This document shows positions 51,747 to 62,062 of a DNA stretch of 64,000 nucleotides, piece by piece. Origin of the DNA: Lysobacteraceae bacterium PS02065 (GTDB lineage Bacteria > Pseudomonadota > Gammaproteobacteria > Xanthomonadales > Rhodanobacteraceae); the NCBI GenBank assembly GCA_029959555.1, contig JASCPI010000007.1, positions 1 through 64,000 on the forward strand. Reading direction: 5' to 3'. The notes under the pieces were generated by a model, which saw only the letters and a program-made list of their open reading frames with translations, did not search any database and had not been told where the DNA came from. How positions within the stretch are numbered: position 1 is the stretch's first letter; each line of letters opens with the position of its first letter. The translations under genes and the position numbers were made by a program.

Positions 51747-54700
51747 TCATGGCGAAGGAACGCCGGTGGACGCGTATCCCCGGGACGATGCCGACGACGA
51801 CTCGCGCGGGCGCGCGACCAGGAACGCCACGGCGTGCTCGGCTCCGTCATCGACGAGTTCCAGCACGCACGGTGGGCGCGGGGCCTCCTCGTCGTCGACC
51901 ACGGTCACGCGGCAACGGAACACGGTGGCGCCGAACCGGTACGTGAAGCCGAAGCCGGGCCACTCGGCGGGCAGTCGCGGCGCGACATGCAGGCGCGTAC
52001 CCTCGCGCCGCAGGCCGAGAAGGGACTCCACGATCAGGCGGTACATCCAGCCGGCCGAACCGGTGTACCAGGTCCATCCGCCACGTCCGGCGTGGGGTTC
52101 CACCGCGTAGACGTCCGCCGCGGCGACATAGGGTTCGACCTTGTAGGTGTCGACCTGCTGCGGAGTCGTCGCATGGCGCAGCGGGTTGATCATGTCGAAC
52201 AGTGCCCACGCCTCGCGTACGCGTCCCGCCTCGACGAAGGCCATGACCGTCCAGATCGCGGCGTGCGTGTACTGCCCGCCGTTCTCGCGCACGCCCGGCA
52301 CGTAGCCGCGGATGTAGCCGGGATCGGTATCCGATGTGTCGAATGGCGGATCGAGCAACTGGATCAGCTGCGCCTGCGGCCTGACCAGGAACGCGCCCAC
52401 CGCATCGAGCGCACGTTGCGCGCGCTCGTCGGGCGCCGCACCCGACAGCACCGCCCAGCTCTGTGCGATCGCGTCGACGCGGCACTCCGGGCGGCTGGCG
52501 GAGCCGAGCGGCGTGCCGTCGTCGAAGTAGGCACGGCGGTACCACGCGCCGTCCCAACCGTGGCGCTCGAGGTTCGCCTGGAGGTCCGCCGCTTCGGACT
52601 CGCAGTGCCGCGCGAACGCCTCGTCGCCGCGCCGGCGTGCCAGCGGCGCGAAATCCAGCAGCACGCGGTACAGGAAGAACCCCAGCCACACGCTCTCGCC
52701 GAGGCCGTCCTTGCCGACGTTGTTCATGCCGTCGTTCCAGTCCCCGCTGCCGATCAGCGGCAAGCCGTGCGCACCCATGCGCAAGCCATGCCGGATCGCC
52801 CGCACGCAGTGCTCGTAGAGCGGCGCGGCGTCGTCCCATCGCAACGGAAGGTCGTAGTAGGACTCCTCGCCCGCCGCGAGAGGCCGTCCGTCGAGGAACG
52901 GCAGCGCGACGTCGAGCACGGCGGCGTCGCCGCTGCACGCGATGTAGCGACACGCCGCGAGCGGCAGCCACAGGTAGTCGTCCGAACAGCGCGTGCGCAC
53001 GCCACGCCCGCTCGGCGGGTGCCACCAGTGCTGGACGTCGCCTTCCTTGAACTGCCGTTGCGCGCAGAGCAGCAGCTGTGCACGCAGCAACTCCGGCGCG
53101 GCGTGCACGAGGGCCATCGTGTCCTGCAACTGGTCGCGGAAGCCGAACGCGCCGCCGGACTGGTAATAGCCGCTGCGTGCCCACAGTCGGCAGGCGATGA
53201 CCTGGTACAGCAGCCAGCCGTTGCCGAGCGCGTTGAGCGCGGGGTCCGGCGTATCGAGTTCGATCGCACCGAGCAGGCGCGTCCACTGGCGGCGCACGCC
53301 GTCGAGGGCCGCACGCGCCGATCCCGGCGTGCGGTAGCGCCGGATCAGCGCGCAGGCGTCGTCGAGCGTCGCCGCCGCGCCGATGCGGAAGATGATCTCG
53401 CGCGACTGCCCGTCCTCGAGCTCGAACGGTACCTGGATCGCCCCGCACGGATCCATGAGCGCGCCGACCCGGCCGGACAGATGGGTGCGCGCCATCGCCG
53501 CCGGGCGGCCCAGGTGGCCATTGCGGCCGATGAACTCTAGGCGATCCCCGCTCAGCGTGCGGCGGGCGTCGTCGACGTCGAAGAACGAGACGACGTCGCC
53601 GAATTCCGGATGGAACGGATTGCGCGCGAGCAATGCGCCGCTGTCGGGATCCAGCTCGGTGACCACGTGCATCGCCGACTTCGAGGCGAGGTCGCCGAGC
53701 ACCCACTCGACGTAACCGGTCACCGACAGCGCGCGCGGCCGTCCCGAGGCGTTGTGCAGACGGATCACGACGAACTTCACCGCGTCCTCCGTGGCGACGT
53801 AGACGCGCTGTTCGCTCAGTACGCCGTCCTCCTCGTGTTCGAACACGCTGCAGCCGAAGCCGTGTCGCGTCACATAGCGCCCCTGGCCGGGCGCGGGCAA
53901 GGCGGTCGGCGACCAGTACCGCCCGCTGTCCTCGTCACGCACGTAGAACGCCTCGCCGGCCGCGTCGCTGACCGGGTCGTTCCGCCATGGCGTCAGCCGG
54001 TACTCGTGCGCGTTCTCGCGCCACGTGTAGCCGGCACCGCTTTCCGAGACGATGCAGCCGAACCCCGGATTGGCGATGACGTTGATCCACGGCGCCGGCG
54101 TCGACGCATCGGGATCCGTCGTGATCACGTACTCGCGCCCGTCCGCGGAGAACCCGCCGAGGCCGTTGTCGAGAAGCAGCGGAACGGACGACGACGACGC
54201 AGGCACCCCGTGCGATGCGGAGGGTCGCGCATCGCCGGCCGCCAGGCGCGGCATCGCGATGTCGGAGGGCAGCTGGCGCTCGAGATGCTCGAGCAGGCCG
54301 CCGCGCCTGTCGCTCATCACCACGCGGGCGACCGCGAGCAGCAGCAGGCGATCCTCGTGGGAAATCCGCTCCGCCGCACGCATGAAGATGCCGCCCGGTC
54401 GTTCCAGCTGGCTGGCGTCTACGCTGGCCGCGATCATCCCCATCAGCGCATCGTGCAGGTTCTGGCGATAGCCACCGCGCTCCTCGTTCCAGATGACGAG
54501 ATCGGTCACGAGTCCCTTGAGGCGCCAGTAGGCGTGTGCATGGACCGCGTCGCGCGCCAGCCCGATGTCGGTGGCGTCGCTGACCTGCAGCACCATGATC
54601 GGCAGGTCGCCCGAGATCGCGTGGGCCCACAGGCCAGGCTGTCCGCGGCGATTGCGCATCACCGCGTGGGCCTCCGAGCGCAACGCCGCGTGGCTGTAGA

Positions 54701-57700
54701 GCATGCGTCCGGCGAGGCGTGCGTAGGTCTGTGCCTCGGCCTCGCTGATGTTGATCTGCCGCAGCGAGACCTGGCTGTGCGTCCACGCGAGATCGATGAC
54801 GCGATCGGCGAGGTGGCGGTCGCGGTAGGTGTCGACGAGCTGCAGGCAGTGCTCGCGGTCCGTGCCGATCCCGGTGACGAGGTCGAGATGGACCGTGCCG
54901 CCGGCCGGCACGGTGATCCGGTGGCGGATCGCGACCACGGGATCGAGCACGGAGCCCTGTGTCCCGGACAGCGCGACGCCACGATCGAGCGCACGAGGGT
55001 CTGCGGTCGTGCGCCGGCGGCCGATGAAGCGGGCGCGGTCGGTCTCGAACGACACCCCCTCGCTCACGCCGTCGTGCACGGCCATCAGGTGGAACATCCA
55101 TGGCGGCGCATCGCGCGCGTCGCGTGGCCGGCGCGAGCAGAGGATCGCGTCGCGCGCGGCGACGATCTCGGTCTGCACGAACAGGTTGCTGAAGGCCTGG
55201 TGGAGATCGTCGCTGATCGCCGGCGCCAGCACGACCTCGGCGTAGCTCGTGACGTCGAGGGTGCGGGCGTGCGCGGCGCGGTTGGTGATGCGCGTACGGC
55301 GCAGCTCGATGTCGTCCTCGGGCGAGACGACGATCTCGGTGTGCGCCTCCCAGGCATCCAGGCGGCGACGGAATTCCACGCGCGCTTCGGTGAAGACCGC
55401 CTCGAAGTGGTCGTCTGCCTGCAGCGTCGGCTGGTGCGTCGTCGACCAGACGCGGTCGGCGCCGACCTCGGCGAGGTAACAGAAGCTGCCCCACGCATCA
55501 CGCGTCGGGTCCTCGCGCCAGCGCGTGAGCGCGACATCGCGCCATCGGCTGTAGCCGCCCCCGGCGCTGGTCAGCATGACGTGGTAGCGCCCGTTCGAGA
55601 GCAGTTGCACCGCGGGCGTCGCCGGATCGGGCCGATGGAACACGCGCAGTGGAACCGCCGGCGACGTGCTCTCGCTGCGCGCATCCACCCGCTGCGGATC
55701 GCTTGCCGGTCGCCCGCCCGCGCGCGGCACCCGTTCCTGCAGCAGCAGCAGTGCCGACTGCATCTGCGGATCCGCCTCGAAGCGGCGCTGCATCGTGCGA
55801 CCGAGCAGTACGTGCGCGAACGCGAGCAGGCTCATGCCCTGGTGATGGGCCATGAACGACCGCACGATCGCGCAACGCTGCCCGGGTGGATTGCGCACGT
55901 CGCTGTAGTCGACGGCTTCGTAGTAGCCGTACGGCGTCAGCCAGCCTTGGTCGGCCTGCCGCGCGAGGTTCGCGGCGGCCTCGTTCGGCGCCACCAGCAG
56001 GGCGAGCGCACTCGCGTACGGCGCGATGACGAGCTCCTTCGACAGGCCCCGCTGCAGGCCCAGCCCTGGCACACCGAACGCACGGTACTGGTAGTTCTGC
56101 GCGGCATCGGTCAGGTGGTAACCGCACTCGGAAATGCCCCACGGGACGCCGCGCTCGCGTCCATAGGCGATCTGGCGCGCCACCGCGGCGCCGGCGGTCT
56201 GCGCGAGCAGCGACTGCGGATACATCGGCATCACGAGGTTCGGCATCAGGTACTCGAACATCGAGCCGCTCCACGACAGCAGCACCGGCGTCCCGCCCGT
56301 ATGCGTCAGCAGCCTCCCCAGCGAGAACCATGCCTCCTGAGGAACCTGCCCCTGCGCCACCGCGATGAACACGCCCAGGCGCGCCTCCGAGGCGAGAAGG
56401 TCGTAGTAGCCGGCATCGAGGCGATGGTCGTCGACATTGAAACCGATGCCGAACAGGTCGCGCTGCGCGTCGTAGAGGAAGCGGTAGTCCGCTTCCGCGA
56501 ACGCCGCGGCACGCTCCGCCAGGGCCCTCGCGGTGTCGAGCCAGTCGCGTGCCGTCGCGCAACCCGTCTCGGCACGTGCGTGCAGGTTCGCACCGGGAGT
56601 GCTCGAGAACAGCGTGACCTCGGCGAGCGCGTCGGAGCATTGCCCGAGCAAGGCGCGTGCCCACTCGCCGGCACCGTCCTCGTCCCATCCGGCGTCGCAC
56701 AGCGGTTGCGCCATCGCGAGCAGGTCGGCCAGGGCGGCCTCGAGGCCATCGTCGCCGGCGTCCTGCGCATGCTCGGCGCGGCGGGCTGCCTCCAGGAAGC
56801 GCGATACCGCGGCGCGCCCGGACTCGGGCGCCATCGCGTGCAGCACGCCCGCCGTGTCGCGAAGTCCAGGCAGCACGCGGGCATCGCGCGGGACGTGGTC
56901 GCGCAAGGCGAGCAGCCCCTGCCGCAACGTCAGCAGGTGGCCGGCGAGATTGCCGCTGTCGACCATCGACACGTAGCGGGGACGCAGCGGCGCGAGGGTG
57001 CGCGTGTCGTACCAGTTGTACAGGTGCCCGCGATGGCGCTCGAGCTTGTCCATGCCGTCGAGGGTCGCCTGCGTCCTGCGCAGCAGCCCCTGCAGCGAGA
57101 GGTAGCCGAAGTCGTGCGCGGCGAGGCTGGCCAGCAAGCTGAGTCCGATGTTGGTCGGCGAGGTCCGGTGGGCGACCACGTCGCCCGGTTGCTGCTGGTA
57201 GTTGTCGGGCGGCAAGCCGTTGTCGAGGGCCCCGACGTGGCGCTCGAAGAAATGCCAGGTGCGCCGCGCCGCGTCGCGCAGGAGCGGCTCGTGAACGGGA
57301 TCCAGGGTTGCCGCCGCGGATGCGCGGACGCGGCTGATCCGCCGCGCGAGAAGCGGAGACGCCAGCCACAGCAGCAGGACCGGTGACGCCAAGGGCAGTG
57401 TCGCGGGCTGCAGGTACGCGAGGGCGATCGCCAGACCCAGGGTGGACAGCGGTGCGAAGGCCATGCTCCGGAACGCCCCGCCGCGGCGGGTCGCCTCGCC
57501 ACGCTCGACCACGCGCGAGGGCGTCCATTCGAGAAGGCGCCGGTGCGACACGTGCAGGCGCCACGACGTGCGCAGGATCGCGTCGGCGGCGACCCAGGCC
57601 TCGAACGGCAGGCAGGCCAGCGCGAACAGTGCCTGCACCAGGCGTTTCCAGGTCCCGGCGGCGACGTCCGCGGCATGCGCTCGCCAGCGTGCGTCCGGCG

Positions 57701-60302
57701 GCTTGCGCGCGAGATGCGACAGTGCGGCCGCCGGGATCGGCACCAGTGTCAGCGCCAGCACGAACACGGTCCAGGCCGCGGCGCCGGGAAGCCACAGCCA
57801 GCCGAGCACGAACAGCAGCCATTGCGCCGGCGCCACGAGGCTGCGGCGCAGGTTGTCGAAAATCTTCCATCTCGACAGGGCCGACAGCGGATTGCGCACC
57901 GTTCCGGCTCCGGCGGAGGGCACGCGTGGAAGCAGCCAGCGCGCGATCTGCCAGTCGCCGCGGATCCAGCGATGGCGCCGCGTGATGTCGGCCACGTAGC
58001 TGCGCGGGAAATCCTCGAACACCGCGACGTCGCTGGCCAGGCCCGCGCGCGCGTGACATCCCTCGAGGAGATCGTGGCTGAGGATGCGGTTCGCCGGGAA
58101 GCGTCCGTCGAGGGTGCTCTCGAAGGCGTCGACGTCGTAGATTCCCTTGCCCGTGAACGACCCCTCGCCGAACAGGTCCTGATACACGTCCGAGACGGCG
58201 CGGGTGTAGGGATCGAGTCCCGGATCGCCGCCTAACAGCGCGGTGTAGCCGGAGACGCCCGACAGCGAGAACGTGGTGCCGACGCGCGGCTGCAGGATGC
58301 CGTGACCCGACACCACGCGGGTTCCGTCCGCGTCGATGCGTGGGCGATTCAACGGATGGTGGATCGTCGCGACGAGCTCGTGCGCGGCATCGTGCGGAAG
58401 CCGCGTGTCCGCATCCAGCGTGATCACGTAGCGGACCGTGCGCAGCACGGCCTGGTCGCCCACGACGCACGCGAAGCGCCCCTCCGCCTTGCCGCGAAGG
58501 AGCGCATTGAGGTCACCGAGCTTGCCGCGTTTGCGCTCTTCGCCCATCCACACGCGTTCGCCCGCATTCCAGCGCCGCGGCCGGTGCAGCAGGAAGAAGC
58601 GCGAACCGCCCGCGGCGGCATGCACGCGGTTGAGGCGCTCGATTCCCGCAACCGCGACCGCGAGCACCGCGGCATCCACGGTGGTGTGCTCCGTCCGTGC
58701 GTCGGGATGATCGCTCAGCAGGGCGTAGTGCAGATGCTGCATGCGATTGGCGAGGTACCGGATCTCGAGGTTGTCGACGTCCTCACGTGCACCCGCCGTA
58801 CTGTCGAGCAGTGTCGGCACCACCACCAGCGTGGTGGCCACGGCGGGGATGCCACGCGAGAAATCCATGCGCGGCAACGCCTTGGGCGCGACCGCGAACA
58901 TCGACACCGCATTCACGACGACCAAGGCGAGCTGGCTCGCGGCGATCAGCAACGGCAGAGAGATGAGCGCGACCGCATGACCGGGCAGCGGCATCGGCAG
59001 CAGCATCCACGCGAAGCACACGATCGCAGCCGTCGCCAGGACGATCGAGCCCAGGTAACGCGGCAGCGTGACGTACCGCGGCGTCGGCCGCAGGCCGAAG
59101 CCCTGCTCGAGTGCGCCGAGGCCCGCATCGACGAGGTGGTGGCCCACATGCGCGGAGGGCGCGTCGATGCCGTGGTGGTCCGCGGCGTCACGCGCCCTGT
59201 CCACCACCGCCTGGGCGACATCGGATTCCGCGCGGCGCGCCTTGCGCGCGAGGCGCTCCACGACCTGGCGGTAGGCGTCGCGCGTGGCGAAGCTCATGCC
59301 CGTGTAGACCCCTGCCGGATCGGTCGCGAGGATCGCCTCGATGCGGCTGAGGCGCTCGACGAAGCCGCGCCAGTCGGTGGACAGCAGCAGGCGCAGGCTG
59401 CCGATGCTGTTGCTCACCGACAGCTGGTCGGCGGCCTGTTGCTGGTTCTCCGACTGCACGAGCTGCTCGATCGTCAGGCCGTCTTCCGCCAGGCGCTGCT
59501 CGAGCCACGACACGGGCACGGCGAGCGACGCCTTCTGGTTCTGCAGGCGCTGCATGAGCTCGGCGACGAACGAACTGCTGGCCGGTGGATCCGACCGGGC
59601 CATGTCGGCGACGGCGAGGATCAGGCTGCGCGGATCCTGCGCGGCGATCTGCGCCATGCGCTCGCCCCACGCCGCGGCGAGATTGCGATGCCGCCGGTCC
59701 ATCGCCACGCGCGCGGCCACGCGGCGCAGGTTCTCGACGAGGGCGAGGCGCAGCATGATCGGGATCGCCCACAGTTCGCCGAGGCTGAGCGGGGCGATGT
59801 CCTGGTATGCGGACACGAAGCGATGCAGGCTCTCGTGATCGAAACGTCCGTCGCCGTGGGAGATCGCGTTCAACGCGAGGTCGTAGATGCGCGGCAGCCC
59901 GGACTGCGGGCCTTGCGCCAGGCGCGGCAACTGCGAGCTGTAGCCCTTCGGCAGGTGCAGTCGTGCGGTCCGCAGGTGCTCGTCGATCAGGTAGTAGTTG
60001 TCGAGCAGCCACTCGCTCGCCGGACTCACGCGGCGGTTCTCGCGGATGGCCGCCGACAGCAGGCCGCACGCCTCGAGCAACACCGTCTCGTTCTCGTCCA
60101 GGCGCGCGAGCAGGCCGTGGTGGCCCTTGCCCGCGAGAAGGCGATGCGACGCCGCAAGGACGCGCCCGTGCTCTTCCATCTGGTCCGCGCTGAACAGCTC
60201 GGCACGCAACGGGGATTCGGCCGTCGCCTTGCGCGCGTGTGGGCGGCGGAAGGTCTCGAATAGCCCTCCGACGCCGTTCCGCAGCCACGCATTCATCGGC
60301 AT
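51747..60302 (-). CDS. ndvB: Cyclic beta-1,2-glucan synthase-like protein (NdvB type, GT84 + GH94)
   Basis: This protein of about 2851 residues has the usual NdvB length. The N-terminal ~400 residues are cytoplasmic helical; membrane helices follow near 420-480; a GT84-type glycosyltransferase domain has LDADTRLP (DxD near residue 630) and RHRWIRGDWQ (near 775); more helices near 800-930. Then come a glucoamylase-like domain and paired carbohydrate-binding/GH94 modules, with the acid in GSGDWNDGMNN near 2520. NdvB makes osmoregulated periplasmic or extracellular cyclic glucans. The start is taken as ATG 60302 (MPMNAW; 60296 also possible). Longer frames reach into the divergent efflux gene and are artefacts. 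No ndvA-type exporter is in the window. Confidence 0.93.
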   Translation of the reverse strand: MPMNAWLRNGVGGLFETFRRPHARKATAESPLRAELFSADQMEEHGRVLAASHRLLAGKGHHGLLARLDENETVLLEACGLLSAAIRENRRVSPASEWLLDNYYLIDEHLRTARLHLPKGYSSQLPRLAQGPQSGLPRIYDLALNAISHGDGRFDHESLHRFVSAYQDIAPLSLGELWAIPIMLRLALVENLRRVAARVAMDRRHRNLAAAWGERMAQIAAQDPRSLILAVADMARSDPPASSSFVAELMQRLQNQKASLAVPVSWLEQRLAEDGLTIEQLVQSENQQQAADQLSVSNSIGSLRLLLSTDWRGFVERLSRIEAILATDPAGVYTGMSFATRDAYRQVVERLARKARRAESDVAQAVVDRARDAADHHGIDAPSAHVGHHLVDAGLGALEQGFGLRPTPRYVTLPRYLGSIVLATAAIVCFAWMLLPMPLPGHAVALISLPLLIAASQLALVVVNAVSMFAVAPKALPRMDFSRGIPAVATTLVVVPTLLDSTAGAREDVDNLEIRYLANRMQHLHYALLSDHPDARTEHTTVDAAVLAVAVAGIERLNRVHAAAGGSRFFLLHRPRRWNAGERVWMGEERKRGKLGDLNALLRGKAEGRFACVVGDQAVLRTVRYVITLDADTRLPHDAAHELVATIHHPLNRPRIDADGTRVVSGHGILQPRVGTTFSLSGVSGYTALLGGDPGLDPYTRAVSDVYQDLFGEGSFTGKGIYDVDAFESTLDGRFPANRILSHDLLEGCHARAGLASDVAVFEDFPRSYVADITRRHRWIRGDWQIARWLLPRVPSAGAGTVRNPLSALSRWKIFDNLRRSLVAPAQWLLFVLGWLWLPGAAAWTVFVLALTLVPIPAAALSHLARKPPDARWRAHAADVAAGTWKRLVQALFALACLPFEAWVAADAILRTSWRLHVSHRRLLEWTPSRVVERGEATRRGGAFRSMAFAPLSTLGLAIALAYLQPATLPLASPVLLLWLASPLLARRISRVRASAAATLDPVHEPLLRDAARRTWHFFERHVGALDNGLPPDNYQQQPGDVVAHRTSPTNIGLSLLASLAAHDFGYLSLQGLLRRTQATLDGMDKLERHRGHLYNWYDTRTLAPLRPRYVSMVDSGNLAGHLLTLRQGLLALRDHVPRDARVLPGLRDTAGVLHAMAPESGRAAVSRFLEAARRAEHAQDAGDDGLEAALADLLAMAQPLCDAGWDEDGAGEWARALLGQCSDALAEVTLFSSTPGANLHARAETGCATARDWLDTARALAERAAAFAEADYRFLYDAQRDLFGIGFNVDDHRLDAGYYDLLASEARLGVFIAVAQGQVPQEAWFSLGRLLTHTGGTPVLLSWSGSMFEYLMPNLVMPMYPQSLLAQTAGAAVARQIAYGRERGVPWGISECGYHLTDAAQNYQYRAFGVPGLGLQRGLSKELVIAPYASALALLVAPNEAAANLARQADQGWLTPYGYYEAVDYSDVRNPPGQRCAIVRSFMAHHQGMSLLAFAHVLLGRTMQRRFEADPQMQSALLLLQERVPRAGGRPASDPQRVDARSESTSPAVPLRVFHRPDPATPAVQLLSNGRYHVMLTSAGGGYSRWRDVALTRWREDPTRDAWGSFCYLAEVGADRVWSTTHQPTLQADDHFEAVFTEARVEFRRRLDAWEAHTEIVVSPEDDIELRRTRITNRAAHARTLDVTSYAEVVLAPAISDDLHQAFSNLFVQTEIVAARDAILCSRRPRDARDAPPWMFHLMAVHDGVSEGVSFETDRARFIGRRRTTADPRALDRGVALSGTQGSVLDPVVAIRHRITVPAGGTVHLDLVTGIGTDREHCLQLVDTYRDRHLADRVIDLAWTHSQVSLRQINISEAEAQTYARLAGRMLYSHAALRSEAHAVMRNRRGQPGLWAHAISGDLPIMVLQVSDATDIGLARDAVHAHAYWRLKGLVTDLVIWNEERGGYRQNLHDALMGMIAASVDASQLERPGGIFMRAAERISHEDRLLLLAVARVVMSDRRGGLLEHLERQLPSDIAMPRLAAGDARPSASHGVPASSSSVPLLLDNGLGGFSADGREYVITTDPDASTPAPWINVIANPGFGCIVSESGAGYTWRENAHEYRLTPWRNDPVSDAAGEAFYVRDEDSGRYWSPTALPAPGQGRYVTRHGFGCSVFEHEEDGVLSEQRVYVATEDAVKFVVIRLHNASGRPRALSVTGYVEWVLGDLASKSAMHVVTELDPDSGALLARNPFHPEFGDVVSFFDVDDARRTLSGDRLEFIGRNGHLGRPAAMARTHLSGRVGALMDPCGAIQVPFELEDGQSREIIFRIGAAATLDDACALIRRYRTPGSARAALDGVRRQWTRLLGAIELDTPDPALNALGNGWLLYQVIACRLWARSGYYQSGGAFGFRDQLQDTMALVHAAPELLRAQLLLCAQRQFKEGDVQHWWHPPSGRGVRTRCSDDYLWLPLAACRYIACSGDAAVLDVALPFLDGRPLAAGEESYYDLPLRWDDAAPLYEHCVRAIRHGLRMGAHGLPLIGSGDWNDGMNNVGKDGLGESVWLGFFLYRVLLDFAPLARRRGDEAFARHCESEAADLQANLERHGWDGAWYRRAYFDDGTPLGSASRPECRVDAIAQSWAVLSGAAPDERAQRALDAVGAFLVRPQAQLIQLLDPPFDTSDTDPGYIRGYVPGVRENGGQYTHAAIWTVMAFVEAGRVREAWALFDMINPLRHATTPQQVDTYKVEPYVAAADVYAVEPHAGRGGWTWYTGSAGWMYRLIVESLLGLRREGTRLHVAPRLPAEWPGFGFTYRFGATVFRCRVTVVDDEEAPRPPCVLELVDDGAEHAVAFLVARPRESSSASSRGYASTGVPSP

Positions 60303-60894
60303 GCTGGAGATCCATGGGCAGCGCGCCGCAGGTCGCGGACGCGATCGTGCTCGCTGGACCGCAGCGTCGGAAGCGTCGTGTCGCATCGCGCCACTGGCCA
60401 CGTCCACGTGCGGGACGTCGCTGCCGGCCCCGTCACCGTGTTCGGCTGCGCCCGCGCCATGTGCGCGAGGCCGCATCACGGGCCGCGGCCAGCCTAGCAT
60501 CGAAACGCGCGCGCGAACGCGGCGAATCATGAACACGGCGAGCACGCGGGTGCGCCGCACACGCACCGTGCAAGGCGCCGCACGATCGGACGCGCGGCGG
60601 CGTCGCGGGCCCGGCAGCCTCCACGACGCGATGCGACTCCTGCGTCGCGAAGCACGATCGCCGACCCGGCCCATCGCACATCGGGCACGTATCGGCGATG
60701 GCCGACATCTCCGCGACATGTGCGCCGCATGCTGCGGTACGTCGAAGACCCGCGACAGGGCACGCACGCATCGCTCGCCCATGCAGCCGTGAGCGCGGCA
60801 CACGGCGTGGCACGCGGGCATCACCGCAACGAAGGTCGACGGCACCGACCCTTCGCGACGCATCCCCACGTGCCGCAAGGTGGACACCACGAGC
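60303..60894. other. Divergent intergenic region, ndvB / RND efflux
   Basis: These 592 bp between divergent starts show no convincing gene; open frames in both directions are arginine/alanine-rich without recognisable domains. I see no clear promoter, hairpin or regulator gene. It must carry promoters for both units. Confidence 0.5.
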
Positions 60895-62052
60895 ATGGTT
60901 ATCGGTATCCGGACGGTCGTGATCGGCGGCATGGCGTTGTGCCTAGGCGCCATGGCCGTCCTCGCATCATCCCCCTCCCTGCACGACGACCGGAGCGATC
61001 CAGGCCGCGGTGTCGACGCGGTTCCCGCGCTCAGCGTCACGGCCGTGCATCCCCGCCGCGAGGCCATGCCGGTCCGCGTCGAGGCCACGGGCACGATCGC
61101 CGCGTGGCAGGACGCGAGCGTCGGCACGCAAGCCGACGGACTGCGGCTGGCCGAGGTCCTCGTGGATGTCGGCGACGCCGTGAAGCGCGGCGACGTGATG
61201 GCCGTCTTCGCCCCGGAGACCGTCCTCGCGGAACTCGCCGAAGCCGAGGCGGCCGTCGCGCTGGCGCAGGCATCGCTCACCGAGGCCGAAGCCAACGCAC
61301 GCCGTGCGCGGCGCCTCGAAGACACCGGCGCGATGGCGAGGCAGCAGATCGAGCAGGTGCTCACCCTCGAAGGCACCGCGCGTGCACGAGTCGGCGCCGC
61401 CGAAGCCGCGCGCGAGCGACAGCGCCTGCGCCTGGCGCAGGCACGCGTGCGCGCGCCCGACGACGGCATCGTGTCGTCGCGCACGGCGACGGTCGGCGCC
61501 GTGCTGCCCGCGGGTGAAGAGCTGTTCCGCATGATCCGCGGTGGCCGGCTCGAGTGGCGTGCTGAGATGTCGGCCGCCGACATGGCAGCGATCGCGCCGG
61601 GTCGGCTTGCACGCATCGACATGGAGGGTGGCGGCACGGTCGACGGCCGCGTGCGCGCAGTGGCACCGACCGTCGACGCGTCGACGCTCAAGGGCATCGT
61701 GTACGTCGACATCCCGGCCGGCCGTGCGCGCGCAGGACAGTTCGCACGCGGCACGCTCGAGCTCGGCGCGGTCGACGCTTCGACCCTGCCGCAGGGTGCT
61801 CTGGTGCTGCGCGACGGCACCAGCCACGTGCTGCGCATCGGCGCCGATTCGCGCGTCGACCTCCTGGCGATCACGCCAGGACGCCGCGCCGGCGACCGGG
61901 TCGAGATCCTCGGCGGACTCGCGGCGGAAGACCGTGTGGTCGCCTCGGGTGGCGGTTTCCTCGGCGACGGCGACCTCGTGCGCGTGGTCGAGACGGTGCG
62001 TGCCGGCCCGCCCATCGATGCGACGACGCCCGCCATCCCCGTGGTCGATTGA
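60895..62052 (+). CDS. RND efflux periplasmic adaptor (membrane-fusion protein)
   Basis: This 385-residue protein has an N-terminal signal/anchor (about 5-26), the first lipoyl half (ATGTIAAWQDASVGTQADG; VLVDVGDAVKRGDVMAVF), a short coiled-coil hairpin (about 95-165), the second lipoyl half (RVRAPDDGIVSSRTATVGAV), a barrel (RLEWRAEMSAADMAAI) and a membrane-proximal domain. It lacks a lipobox. I use ATG 60895 with AAGGTGG about ten bases upstream; GTG 60880 is in frame. The RND pump gene follows 10 bp later. No repressor is adjacent, so control is not visible. Confidence 0.92.
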   Translation: MVIGIRTVVIGGMALCLGAMAVLASSPSLHDDRSDPGRGVDAVPALSVTAVHPRREAMPVRVEATGTIAAWQDASVGTQADGLRLAEVLVDVGDAVKRGDVMAVFAPETVLAELAEAEAAVALAQASLTEAEANARRARRLEDTGAMARQQIEQVLTLEGTARARVGAAEAARERQRLRLAQARVRAPDDGIVSSRTATVGAVLPAGEELFRMIRGGRLEWRAEMSAADMAAIAPGRLARIDMEGGGTVDGRVRAVAPTVDASTLKGIVYVDIPAGRARAGQFARGTLELGAVDASTLPQGALVLRDGTSHVLRIGADSRVDLLAITPGRRAGDRVEILGGLAAEDRVVASGGGFLGDGDLVRVVETVRAGPPIDATTPAIPVVD

Positions 62053-62062
62053 GGACGCCCGC

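Noticed and set aside
53610..57386. Plus-strand open frame of 1258 codons within the ndvB region
   Set aside because: Arg/His/Val-rich antisense frame of the glucan synthase; no domains.
60303..62036. Upstream extension of the ndvB reading frame to about 3429 residues
   Set aside because: The extra ~578 residues are Ser/Arg/Pro-rich antisense of the intergenic region and the efflux adaptor gene, with no domain; NdvB family length fits the start at 60302.
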